Origin: Cunninghamia lanceolata
Taxonomy: Eukaryota > Streptophyta > Pinopsida > Cupressales > Cupressaceae
NCBI GenBank assembly: GCA_027924645.1
Contig: BSBN01000213.1
Coordinates: 34,102,501-34,166,500 of the forward strand
DNA: 64,000 bases
Direction: 5' to 3'
Shown: piece by piece, positions 23,893 to 34,798 of the stretch
Layout of the letters: the number at the start of each line of letters is the position of its first letter
How positions within the stretch are numbered: position 1 is the first letter of the stretch
The notes under the pieces: generated by a model
Told to the model about the DNA's origin: nothing
The model's database searches: none
Seen by the model: the letters and a program-made list of their open reading frames with translations, nothing else
Program-made: the position numbers and the translations under genes

Positions 23893-24758
23893 TGTTAGAA
23901 ATGAAGACAACAACTACACAAGTGGAAATCTGATTTAATTGAGATTTATGATATTTAACAATGCATAAACTATGGAGATAGAAAATAGAATCAAAACCCA
24001 CAACACATGAATTAACACCATATAAGAAATGAACACATAACACAATATGTAACATGGAGAAAACCCTTTTCGGGTAAAAAACTCCACCAAGAAAAGAGGC
24101 TTCAAGTTGTATTATCTTCAAATCTAAAATTCAATACATACACTTCCTCTGTCTACAATCTTCAATCCGGCAAAACCTGTGTACAAAACTTATGAGGTGC
24201 ATAACACATACATTAAGGCACTAATTTTATAGAGGTTTTACACTCCTCAAACTAGGCATCCATTTTCTCTCTCCTTGGAAACTCCAACATGAAACATTAA
24301 ATGACCTCTTACATGTCCATGCCACTTGTCAATAGTCAACCATGCAAACTTGGATGCCCAAGGCCAAGAATGACAACTTACAACTTATAAATACTTGTCA
24401 TAGGCTTTCATATTGTCATAGAATCTTATGACAACTTACAATTGTCATAGATTCTCTTACAACATCTTACCAACCTTATGAAGGATGTTATACAAGCCAA
24501 AAATAGTAGATTCCTCCAATGTGGTGCCTACCCTCATTTACTTTATCTTTTCAGAGTAACCATCAATAAATGTTATCTCATAACTACCACCGGTAACTCC
24601 AAAATTTACCAGTAGAATAACTCCATAATTACCATGGACAATTAATATGTTTACTACTACTGGTGAAACCATTTCATCCCTTATGGGTAATTACAAACAA
24701 TAATAATGGGAATAAATAATATAGGATTTACAAGGTTAATGACACCTTAATCCCAACA
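23893..24758 (-). mobile_element. Solo LTR, copia-like (866 bp)
   Basis: On the - strand it starts TGTTGGGATTAAGG and ends ..TTTCTAACA. The flanks are cattt (left) and cgttt (right), one substitution apart, which suggests a decayed TSD. A 'catggagaaaacccttttcggg' phrase resembles other copia LTRs. No internal region adjoins it. Confidence 0.6.
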
Positions 24759-26262
24759 CGTTTCACACTAGAAAGCATCGATCATGACCTAATGGCTAAA
24801 ACCCTCTCAAATTTGAGAAGAAGCTAACATATTTGGAGCTCTAGTACCATGTTAGATTCCCAAGATCATCTGTAGTGTTTCTTCTACAAAGAGGATTACT
24901 TCAAAAAGAAAAATCCAAAAATAAGAGATCAAATTTGCAATCAATACTTCATGTGCATTAATTATTAACAAAGGAATAATACAAAGATATACATACACAT
25001 TTGTCAAAAATAGACAAAACGGAAAAGCACATAAAGCAGTCTTATCCTATGTGATAAGATTAACAACTAATAAAGGAAAATGCTTTCCATATTAAATTCC
25101 TAATTAACTTATGCTAATGTGTAAATATTAATTTACACCAATAGATTCTCCCAACACCTAAAATGGGCAAATTTTATATAAAAATAGGGGGTTTTGGGCC
25201 TTTTGGATGCAATGGAGAGGTCCTTTTGGCTTGAAAATGTCCCAGAAAATAGTTGTTTGCTAGATTTGAGCTTCAAATCCCCGTTTGCAACTGTGTCACG
25301 TGATCAACAAATCAGATGAAACAAAAGCCAATCCTAACTTTCTCGAGCCTCCTAGACACATTGGAACAACCAAAAACATTGCCAATATAACCAAAATAAC
25401 TACAATCACCTAGATATCAAGAAACACATATGTAAAATATAGAGGTTATTGGATCTTCCTAAATCCTTTCTGATTCTCTAGATTGTTAAAAATGCAAGAG
25501 AAAAGCATACGAGATTTTATGAGATCTCACAAAAATAAGCTCAAACTGTCAATTAGGAATCCTAGAACTCAAAACTCTCAAAACACAAGCTATGATACCA
25601 TGTTAGAAATATGAAACAAATGTATAACCCAAGAATTTTTTAAGAGAGATTTTAAGCTACAAAAAGATATAAATGCATAAACAAAAATAGACCAATTATT
25701 CTGAGAGATATGCAAATGTGAAGATGAAATAATTACATTATGAGCTCACAAAAAGAAGATAAACAAAAGATTGACAAAAGATTACTAAATACAAGATGGG
25801 TAGTGAATTTATATAAACCAAGCAGAGGGGTGGAGGTGGAAAAACTAGCCAATAGGGAGAGACCACTAAACAATCCAAACATAGTAAATGTAACTCCCTT
25901 GTAGGATGGTGACACCTCAAAGTACCCATTCACCTAATTAAACTCACTTTATTAAACTAAGCAAGTTTACTAAAAGTGTAGGAAAAACCTAGGAAATAGG
26001 AAAATAAAAACCTACACTAACAAGGAATGGGAAAGTGGTATAAATGTAATCAAATCACTTTGTAATTATCATTGTCATAAATAATCTCCCCTCTTAATGC
26101 TAGTACAACTAATATCTAATTTACAAGGAGAATTAGAAAAATAATAATATCTCTTAACTACCTACATGGGCATCAAGTACCCATTCCCAAGATGACAGAG
26201 ATTTGACATTAGTACATAGGATTGCAAGGTTAATATCTCATTATCCTAATATGTCCCTATTA
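24759..26262 (-). mobile_element. Remnants of copia LTRs with PBS
   Basis: Two LTR/PBS junctions are visible on the - strand: ATCTAACA followed by TGGTACTAGAGC near 24835-24855, and TTCTAACATGGTATCATAGC near 25582-25605. The stretch 25600-26257 ends in sequence (gcaaggttaatatctcattatcctaa) related to the end of the solo LTR at 23893-24758. Short ORFs here are not credible genes. Exact borders cannot be set. Confidence 0.5.
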
Positions 26263-26269
26263 ATTTCCA

Positions 26270-26800
26270 TTCCCAAAATGAATTTTGTTGTCCATAAATC
26301 CTTTATGTTAAATGCACCAAAAACTAAGTTTTAAGCTCCCTAATCATCCCCTTGCCATTACTAATGAACATGTCATCAATATATAAGACAATAATTAACA
26401 ATTGATCATCAATAAATTTAATATAAACACAATGATCTTCTTCACTTCTAACAAAACCCAACTTAAATGCAAGAACATCAAAATTTTAATACCACATTCA
26501 AGGTGATTGTTTCAAACAATTCCATGACCATCTTAACTTGAAAACCAAATTTTCTTTCCCTTTTACCACAAATCCATTAGGCTTTCACATGTAAATTTCC
26601 TCCTCAAGATCCCCATGCAACAAAGTAGTTTTAACATCCATTTTCTCTACTTCAAAATCACAAGTAACAACAATTGAAAGAAAGAATCTAATGAAAGATA
26701 ATTTAGTGACATGAGAGGAAATTTCACCAATATTAACTCCCTCTCTCTAGGAGTATCCCTTTACCACTAGTTTGGCCTTATACCTTTCCAACGTGTTGGT
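26270..26800 (-). pseudogene. Old copia reverse transcriptase remnant
   Basis: No long ORF survives, but the - strand translation still reads as copia RT in order: YKAKLVVKGYS near 26785, FEVEKMDVKTTLLHGDLEEE near 26640, GFVVKGKENLVFKL near 26560, KLGFVRSEEDHCVYIKFIDD near 26440, and LLIIVLYIDDMF with the catalytic Y-x-D-D near 26375. Several stops and frameshifts separate these. It belongs to a different copia branch from copia-1/2/3 (YIDD, not FVDD; QMDVK replaced by KMDVK). Confidence 0.75.
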
Positions 26801-27639
26801 TAACAAATTTGTTTATATGATTATTGCCTTGAAAAGAATTTCCAACGGGAAACAACAACTGTTCTAACAGTTGGAGAAGTTGTTACAAGCTAACAACTTT
26901 CCTTTGCTTTTGAGAGGGGTGGCTCCCTCATATGATTAAATTTGGGAGTTTCTATGATATGAAAAATAAAGAAAATAACTCAAGGAACCCTCAACAATTA
27001 ATGTATGAATATAGAATTAGGTTCCAAATGTTTATTGAAAAATAATTATAACTAATTTCACTATGAAAGGAAGAGAACACTTCTCAAAACCTTTATAGTG
27101 AATCTTACAAAATATTTCAACATGTAGCAGTAATGAAAGGATAACTCTCACAAATATTTAACCTATGCTAAAAACATATATGAAAACAACATTAAATATA
27201 GATTTTATAATCTCATCGCAGACTCTTTCAATATTCTACATTTTGTACTTTTTTTGAAATAAAGACTAATTGATTTCACAACAAGACCAAGGGATTACAA
27301 AGAACACTATCCATTCAACATACAAAGAATAAACAATATGCAAAAAATATCAGAACACCACGATTCAAGATACTTTCTATTTATTTGGAGAGCTACACAA
27401 CTCTAAATCCCTTGTACACCCAAAATTGTGAGAGCCAAAAAGTACTTTACAATGCAACTCAACCTCATATATATAGTTTTTTCTTCCATAACTGAATGAT
27501 AACTAACTTCTACTTATAACTTTAATAATAAAATTAAAAAGAGTTTCTCTTCTATCAAAGAGTTATAAATAAAATGAGTTTATATTAAGTCATATAAAAT
27601 GAGTTAATTTACATTTGAGGAATAAATTTAACAATTGAA
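26801..27639. other. Unassigned AT-rich stretch
   Basis: I see no gene or clear element boundary. About 26960-27480 has a run of short A/T-rich phrases that could be LTR debris (for example near 'ctcatatatatag', 27468), but no partner copy is in the window. Confidence 0.35.
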
Positions 27640-29779
27640 TAAAGACAAGTCTTCAATTTTTCTGTTCTAGGACATTTTCTTTTGTAGCTTCAAAATTTTC
27701 TAAGGATGAAGATAAACCCTTATATATTATGAATTGTTTCACCATAGGCACCATTGTCTTCAATCTTGGGACAATGGTATTAACCAGGCAGAACTTCCAA
27801 GTCATCAAGCTTTCTTCTATGTCTCATATTTCTGTAGGGAATGTTGATAAATCCTTTTTACAACTGGTAGTTATAGCTGTAATTTAGGCTAATTTTCTCA
27901 TTTTATTGGCATCAATGATTTCTTTATTAAATAATTATTTTGAAATTAAATCTTTGTAGTTCTACTTGATGGCTTGAGCCTCTTCAACATTTGAGCTGCC
28001 TTCTTTTACAATATCCACTTCCATGGCTAGATAGTTTGCAATGACTTCATATTTGATTTGTTTGGCATGTTTTGTCAATTTTTTTAGTTCATAAATGACC
28101 TATTTAATAACTATCATTTTCCATTCTATACCCTTCAACCAGGATACTACATTGTACTCATCTAACTTTATTATGATTTTCTCAAAAATTAACATTTTTT
28201 AACATCATATTTTTTTATTTCTTCTACTTATAGTATCTTCTCTCTTAATTGCCAAGATTTCATTGTTTAATTCTTTTAACTTGTTATCAGCTTCTTGATA
28301 TATTTTTATTGATTTTTCAATGCATATTAGGCCATCTATTGTGATATGTTCTACCAATGATTTTGAATCTTTCCCATATGCTTCATACTTATCTTTTCCA
28401 TTACCTCCTTATCAATGTCCTTTATACTCAAATCACCCAAGGTTGATGATTCACATTTTGGCTCAGTCGATGTATTGATAATAGATTTAATATACATTGT
28501 TAGAGTTTGGATTTTCTCTTCTAGCTATTCTCTAGTCACTTTCTCTTTTTCCATTCTCTGCATCAATTTTGTAGATAAGACCTAGATATTATGGATATAT
28601 CCCTCATGTGTAGAAGGACCAAGATCAAGTCAAGAAATTTGATAATCATTTTTAGTTATCTCCTATTCATCCTTATCATTAGTGGGTTTGGCCACTTCCA
28701 CATATTGGTTCCCAGATGGATCTATCATCAACCTAGAAGCAGTTTGAGCCTTCTTAGGTTTGGGAGTGATACCATGTAGTAAATTAGCTACTACATTAAA
28801 GTCAGGGTCAATCATATCTTTATATTTCCTCTTTTTGTGTACTACCACCTTCAACCATTGAGAAGAAGAGGGAATTTTTAGGGGACTGGAAGTAGAGGTA
28901 GTGGTGATAGGAGGAAGGGTAGATTCAAGAGAAGTATGTACAAAAGCATTATCTTGATTAGGGGATGGAGGAGGAGACATATGGACAATAGACTCTAGTT
29001 TTGGAGAGGGTGGAGGTGTTGAGGGAGTGGGTACTTGAGATGAAGGAGGATTTACCTCAGGGGTAGCTACAATTTCTACTTGCTGAGTTTCTTTTTGTGT
29101 ATCTTGAGGAACCTGAGCTCTCTTCACCTATAATTTTGATCTTGTCCCAAAATCTTCCTAAGCACATGAGCTCTTTAGATCCACCCCCTTTTTAGCATAT
29201 TCTCCATCCCCACCACTAGATGCACTTGACCTAGTTCTTGATATGTATATATTGGTATTCACTGCCAATGTAGAAACTCCATCTTGTTTCTCTACTTGTT
29301 TTTGCTTCCTAGGTGGCGTGTTCTAGGGTTTTATGGTAGTGCATTCAACTATTTTGGCATCCAACCAATTTTTAGATTTATTCAACACAAAGAAGGATCT
29401 ATCTCTAATATCTATCACCTCTTTATCCCCCTTATTAATGGGTGTCAGAGGCTAGAACTGAAGGGTTTTTATATAGAATTTATCAATCATTTTGAAACCA
29501 TCATCTTCTATGCCTTTTATGTTCCATCCTAATTCATAGTCTTCCATTTGTTGAACGGTCAGCCTAGACCTATCCCTTTTTCGTACTTCAAAATCATTCT
29601 CACAATCAACCTAGTAGTATTCAATATGTAGATGATGATTCAAATGTTTAGATCTCAAATACAAATTATAGTTTGCATAATTTTTACTATCAAATGGATA
29701 TCTCATGCTGTGGTAACACATAATAATTTTAACAAGAGATCTCTCTACATTTTTAGCTTCTGCTGAAGATGGAAATATA
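27640..29779 (-). pseudogene. Unrecognised decayed gene with Pro/Ser-rich and Lys/Glu-rich parts, cut by copia-2
   Basis: I do not recognise a family. One - strand frame runs from 29779 to 28663 with about five stops. First comes an ordered-looking part (VERSLVKIIMCYHSMRYPFD, LTVQQMEDYELGWNIKGIED, MIDKFYIKTLQF). Next is a basic stretch (PPRKQKQVEKQDG), then a Pro/Ser/Thr-rich part at 28663-29127 (PTPSTPPPSPKLES, WLKVVVHKKRKYKDMIDPDF). Beyond 28660 the frame shifts, and Lys/Glu-rich coiled-coil-like text continues (LMQRMEKEKVTRE, DNKLKELNNEILAIKRE) to about 27640. The 5' end is missing because copia-2 inserted at 29779. A gag-like or antisense element gene is possible. Not translatable as is. 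Confidence 0.5.
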
Positions 29780-31281
29780 TGTTGAAATACACCAAACAAC
29801 TGAGAGGGGGGGTGAATCAGTTGTCACAAAAACTTAGCTTCATATGAACATCAAACCATCAAAAACTTAATTGCTTATAATAAGATTTAATCATGAAAGA
29901 ATAAAACCATAAGCTTAATCATAAACATACATCCAACACAGCAGACACCAGATTTTTACGAGGAAAACCCTAAAAGGGAAAACCACTATGGGTGTTAGCC
30001 CATAGAAATATATGAGTTATAACAATACCAAAAAATAGAGGCTCATTGCCCAAATTTCTCACTGCAAAGAATGGCTCACTACCAGAGGGTGGCTCACTGC
30101 CAAGGGGTGGTTCATTGCCAAAGAATTGAACTGATTAAGTAGCATCTACTCCATGCTAGGAGTCAGTTCCATTGAAGCACAATATAACTTCTCTACTCTG
30201 CTCTTTCACACCTTCACACTTATCTCTTCATATTCGCACACTCACCCATTTTTCACAACTCTATTACATGGTTTTATACAATTCATCAACCTTGGAATAT
30301 ACATCAAGGTTGGCATTACATTCATCAACCATTAGAACATTGTCCAAGGTCAACATTACAAAACATACACAGAAATAGGTCTAGACCTATTACAAAATTT
30401 AGCTGAGGAAAGATGAAGAGAAGTATGATGAACATGCCACGCCTTAGCTGGGACTCAAATGCAATCCTCCATGCCACGACACGCTTCTACAATCTTCAAT
30501 GCATCTCCGCAAATAGTGAAAACAATCAAGTCAGCCAAGACTGAAGTTAACACTAGGTTTTCTAAGAACATTCTTCTTTCATGATCGACACTTCTCTTTG
30601 CAGACCAATCCAAAGGTAGGAACATGATCAGGAGACATCCACAAGCACATTGTAATCACCAAGAACAACTGCATGATCTCTATCCATTCTGTCAAGAAGA
30701 TTCTTCTAACTGGAGCACAAGAGCACCACTGTCAGCTACTGTCATAAAGAAAAGATAGCTTGCGGACCACCAAATCATGAACCATTAGATTTGAAGGCAC
30801 TTAACATTATCTCAAACTTATCTCTAGAACTGTAGATCAAAATACTTCAATGCGGAGGAATATGGAGCATACCACTTTCTCCCTGTCTTTGCCAAACATA
30901 CATAAAAAGATGTTTTCACTCTGGTGAACATAACTCACTCAATTCTTCGTACCAGAGGCTCAAACTCAGATCATAGCATCTTCAGATGGAATTCTAAATA
31001 ACTTCCAATCCATAGATAAAGATATTTGTTCTACAGAAAATGTGGAGCATTCTTCTGGACTATTCTTCTGTATGCAATACACTGTTTTCACTGCAACTCA
31101 CTATTTCTACCGGAGAGGCTAATTTTCTCAATATCCTTGACATCAAGATTACTTAGATAAGTAAATACAAAGCATCTTACTCATTACAAGCAGACAAAAA
31201 GATAGGAGCACAGTTGACACCAATGACAACATAGATATGTTGACATCAACGACAACACCGATTAGGCACATACTTGCAACA
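29780..31281 (-). mobile_element. 3' LTR of copia-2 (1502 bp)
   Basis: On the - strand TGTTGCAAG..TTTCAACA, closely matching the copia-1 LTRs in order, including the C-rich run near the end and repeated 'ggctcactgcc' phrases. The left flank is atata; the matching TSD would lie outside the window. The PPT (AAGGGGAGAT on the - strand) is at 31282-31291. Confidence 0.88.
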
Positions 31282-31597
31282 ATCTCCCCTTGTCATTGAT
31301 GGCAACATATGACATGAAAAATTGTAAAGACCATCAAGATATGATTCTACCCCATTCTCTTTACACATTTGTGCTTCTTTTCTACTTTTAAGTTTTTCAC
31401 ATGATTTCTCTCCCCCTTTGACATCAATGGCAAAGGGCACATACTTGCACTCTGCTACTCTGATCCAACTGAACTTCTACACCCAACTCTTTTATCATCA
31501 TTCAGCTACTCCCCCTAAGAGGTAGCTCTCAGAACATCAATCTAGATTAAGAAATGAATCTTTGAGCACCACTGGATTGATGCATTCCTTTGTATCT

Positions 31598-32300
31598 TTA
31601 GTTCAGAGATGGAGGGGTAATGACCCCTAATTTTTCCTTGAGATACTCAAAAGTATCTTTAGGCAAAGGCTCAGTGAAAATATCTACAATCTGATCCTTT
31701 GTGGACAAATATTCCAACTTAACTTCATTTTCTATCACTTTTTCCCTCAAAAAGTGATACCTTATAGATATATGCTTTGTTCTTGAGTGCATCACTAGAT
31801 TCTTGGAAATATTTATGGCACTTGTATTGTCACACAAGTTTGCAATTGGATCTTCATAAACAACTCTTATATCCTTCAAAGTCTACTTCATCCATAACAC
31901 TTGAGTACAACAACATGCTGCTATATACTCTGCTTCTGTAGTTGACAACAAGATTGAATCTTGTTTCTTGCTTAGCCATGAAACCAATCTATTTCCCAAG
32001 AAGAAAGCACCTCCACTTGTAATTTTTATGTCATCAACATCTCCTGCCTAATCAACCTTTGTATAAGCACTAAGAGTAAAATCATTATCCTTTGGATACC
32101 ATAAGCCATGATCTGGAGTGCCTTTTAAATACCTCATGATTCTCTTTACTACCATCACATGTGATTCTCTTGGATTAGCTTGAAATCTTGCAACAAGACA
32201 AACTGCATGCATAATATCAGGTCTAGTTTAAGTTAGATAAAGTAATCCTCCAATCATGGATCTGTACTTTTTTTTACCAGTCTTGGGTGATTCATGGGAG
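31598..32300 (-). pseudogene. Copia-2 RNase H and RT C-terminus
   Basis: RNase H pattern read on the - strand: AGDVDDIKITSGGAFFLGNR, LVSWLSKKQDSILLSTTEAE, then LKDIRVVYEDPIANLCDNTS, SRTKHISIRYHFLREKV, and DIFTEPLPKDTFEYL to the end near 31598. Stops interrupt the first half. The RT tail (YRSMIGGLLYL-like) ends at 32300, where a 14.7-kb insertion begins. The gene resumes at 47047. Compared with copia-1, about 30 bases are missing just before the insertion point. Confidence 0.85.
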
Positions 32301-32436
32301 TGTTGGTAGTGAGCCAGCATCTCTCATAGGATTCGTGACATGGCTTAACCACCTCCCATAGATTCATTAACTCTGGCGGTTGTATCAGGCATTAGCAGGT
32401 TGACCTTTTGGTACAACGACAACCGTGTTTCCAACA
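32301..32436 (+). mobile_element. Left 136-bp TRIM-type LTR
   Basis: TGTTGG..TTTCCAACA, related to the LTRs of the complete TRIM at 10092-10464 (shared 'ttgtatcaggcatta' and 'attcattaa' phrases). It is followed by the PBS ATTGGTATCAGAGCC at 32437. Confidence 0.85.
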
Positions 32437-32514
32437 ATTGGTATCAGAGCCAAAGGTTCTAGGTTTGAATCTCCCCCACAAGTGATGCGGGCTCCCATGA
32501 GTGACACTGGGGGT
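32437..32514 (+). other. TRIM internal segment: PBS to PPT
   Basis: ATTGGTATCAGAGCC (PBS, initiator Met tRNA type) starts right after the LTR. 'ctgggggt' at the end is PPT-like. The middle 'ggtttgaatctccc' recalls a tRNA B box but is also found in the 46849-46910 copy. Confidence 0.7.
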
Positions 32515-32634
32515 TGTTGGAAACACGGTTTCTGTTGCACCAAATGGTCGACCTATTAATACCTGATACAATCGCAAGAGTTAATGAATCCACGGGAGGC
32601 GGTTAAGCCATGTCACGAATCCCGTGAGAGATGC
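32515..32634 (-). mobile_element. Inverted TRIM-type LTR, 16 bases short
   Basis: Reverse complement of the 136-bp LTR from TGTTGGAAACACGG through CACGAATCCCGTGAGAGATG. The last ~16 bases are replaced where the copia-3 leader begins. With the left LTR it forms a 78-base-loop inverted repeat of about 120 bp. Confidence 0.8.
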
Positions 32635-32657
32635 TTGACCGCTTGAGGAGATCCAGA

Positions 32658-33560
32658 ATGTCGACTTACAAGAAAGATAGTTTGAGATTTGATGGAACAA
32701 ATTACACTCTATGGAAGATGCGCATGCAATGTCATTTACAATGTATGGGAGATGCATATTGGCTGATAACGAAGAATGAATATAAGATTCTAGAAAAAAG
32801 TCCTATAACTCCAAATGAAATCAAAGATGCTGAGAACAACACTTGAGCTATAGAAGCCTTGTTGAGTGCCCTATCTGATATAGAAATGACAAATGTACTA
32901 GAATTGAAAATCGCACATGAAATCTGGGAGAAGTTGGAAACACTACATGAAGGTGATGAACATGTCAAATGTGCCAAGCTACAAAGCTTGAAGGGTAGCT
33001 ATGAAAGCTTAAGGATGACTGATGATGAAAATATTACCTCCTACATGCTAAAAGTAAATGAACTTGTGAGCGGTATAAGGTGTGCTGGTGGAAAATTTGA
33101 AGAATAAAAAATTGTTGCCAAAGTGCTCAGATCCTTACCTCTGCCCTACAAGCAAAAAGTTGCTGCCATTGAAGAAATCAGGACTGTGACAACTGTTACA
33201 AGGGATCAGTTGGTTGGTAAACTTTCAGCATTTGAAATGAGTGAGTTTAGTGATTCTCTTCCTAAGTCTGAATATGCATTTAAAGCCAGTATTCATGGAA
33301 AACAAAAATATGATCCGGGTGAAAGCTCTTCAAGAAGATCTAACAGATTTGATAGGACAAGGAAGGATCTTGAAGGTGATGAAACTGAGTTTGATGAAAT
33401 TGAAGCCCTTTTTTGTCAAAAGATTGCCAAGAGGATCCAGTAAGTATGAAGGAAAGTTGCCATTCAAATGTTTTTCTTGTAATAAGATTGGTCATTTTGC
33501 CTCAAGGTGTCCGGAGAGGGGTTCAAGGCCAAACCCTAACAGACCTAGAGTTCAGAAGAA
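32658..33560 (+). pseudogene. Copia-3 Gag
   Basis: Begins ATG 32658 with MSTYKKDSLRFDGTNYTLWK (same start pattern as copia-1). It continues with ALLSALSDIEMTNVLELKIA, EIWEKLETLHEGDEHVKCAK, SYESLRMTDDENITSYMLKV and VLRSLPLPYKQKVAAIEEI. TGA at 32844 and TAA at 33105 break it in frame. A frameshift near 33420 leads to the zinc knuckle CFSCNKIGHFASRC at about 33470-33511, followed by a short basic segment. Gag would form the particle and bind element RNA. The 5' LTR and PBS of copia-3 itself are missing. Confidence 0.88.
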
Positions 33561-34010
33561 ATGCTACTATGTCTAAGAAGCTGGTGAAGAAGGAGTCACA
33601 GATGATAAATCTGATCATGGAGGTTCCACTAAAAATGATTGGGTATTCATTGCTATCAAAGAAGAAGATCCGGTGCCTACTGAATCTGCTAGCTATGAAA
33701 ATGTGGAAAGTGCCTTGGCTGCTTAGGTTGTAGAAAAAGATGAATGGGTAATTAATAGTGGATGTTCTCATCATATGATTGGTGATAAAAGTAAGTTTGT
33801 AAGATTTAAAAAATATGAAGGTGGAATTGTGAAATTTGGAGACAATTCAGCTAGTAGAATCCATGGCAGAGGATCCATCTCTTTTGATGGTAAGAATAAC
33901 ACTAATGATGTTCTATATGTGGAAGGATTGAAGCATAATCTTCTTAGTGTTGGACAGTTGGTTGACAAGGGTTATGATCTCTGATTCAAGGATGGAAAAT
34001 GTAGAATATT
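33561..34010 (+). pseudogene. Copia-3 protease, catalytic Asp changed to Asn
   Basis: In the same frame as the zinc knuckle, after stop codons at about 33576 and 33724, the text reads EWVINSGCSHHMIGDKSKFV. The copia protease motif is DSG, and here it is N-S-G (aat in place of gat, near 33753), which would abolish catalysis. GRGSISFDGKNNTNDVLYV and GLKHNLLSVGQLVDKGY follow at 33868-33983. This is a retroviral-type aspartic protease that would cut the polyprotein; copia-1 keeps the Asp. Confidence 0.85.
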
Positions 34011-34798
34011 GGAAAGCTCCGGAACTGAAATTGCATCTGGTACTCAGACTAGAGGTAACATCTTTCATTTAAGTAGTTCTAGCAAAAGTTGTTTGATTTC
34101 TCAGATTGATCAGAGTTGGTTATGGCATAGGAGAATGTGTCATGTGAATTTTGATAACATTGTCAAGATACATTCTACTTAGGCTGTGAGAGATCTTCCA
34201 AAACTTGTCAAACCTACTAATAGCATGTGTAGAGAATGTCAATTGGGTAAATAAAATAAAATTTCATTCAAGAGTAAAGAACAATTTTCAAGTGGATGGC
34301 TGGAACTTGTGCATACTAATCTGTGTGGCCCTACTAGAATTAGGAGTGTGCAAGGAGACATATTTTTTATGTTGCTAATTGATGATTACTCCCAGACGAT
34401 GTGGGTAACCTTTTTGAAAGAAAAATCAGAATCTCTTGACAAGTTCAAGGTGTTCAAGGTTATGGTGGAAAATGAGATTGGTGAAAAAATAAAGTGTTTA
34501 AGATCCAACAGAGGTGAAGAATTTACCTCCAGAGAGTTTGATACATTCTGTGAAAAGCATGGAATAAAAAGATAGTTATCTACTCCTAGGACTCCTCAGC
34601 AAAATGGAGTCATGGAAAGAAAGAACCGAACCATTCAAGAAGCTGCCAGGACCATGATGATGGAAGCAAATGTTCCACAAGTCTATTGGAGAGAAGTTGT
34701 GAGTACTGCTGTCTACACTCTCAACTGGGTGCATATCAAAGGCAATTCTGGTAAGACCCCTTATGAACTATGGTTTGGTTATCCTCCTACTGTGAGAT
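34011..34798 (+). pseudogene. Copia-3 integrase, N-terminal and core part
   Basis: SWLWHRRMCHVNFDNIVKI (GAG-pre-integrase) starts near 34113. The core is at 34309-34575 (HTNLCGPTRIRSVQGDIFFM with Asp changed to Asn in HTD, LLIDDYSQTMWVTFLKEKSE, CLRSNRGEEFTSREFDTF). After a TAG it continues at 34582-34798 (TPRTPQQNGVMERKNRTIQE with the catalytic Glu, YWREVVSTAVYTLNWVHIKG, TPYELWFGYPPTV). The 8.2-kb element cuts the gene at 34798. It resumes at 43012 with YFRVFGSKCYIKR. Several stops (TAG/TAA) interrupt the frame. Confidence 0.88.

Noticed and set aside
32440..32480. tRNA gene fragment with B box
   Set aside because: TGGTATCAGAGCC is the complement of a tRNA 3' end placed right after an LTR, so it is a PBS. 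No cloverleaf can be drawn.
32301..32634. MITE or fold-back DNA transposon with ~120-bp inverted repeats
   Set aside because: The outer TSD fits the direct 136-bp LTR pair at 32301 and 47046, and PBS and PPT are present, so a retroelement origin fits better. The inverted copy has no TSD of its own.
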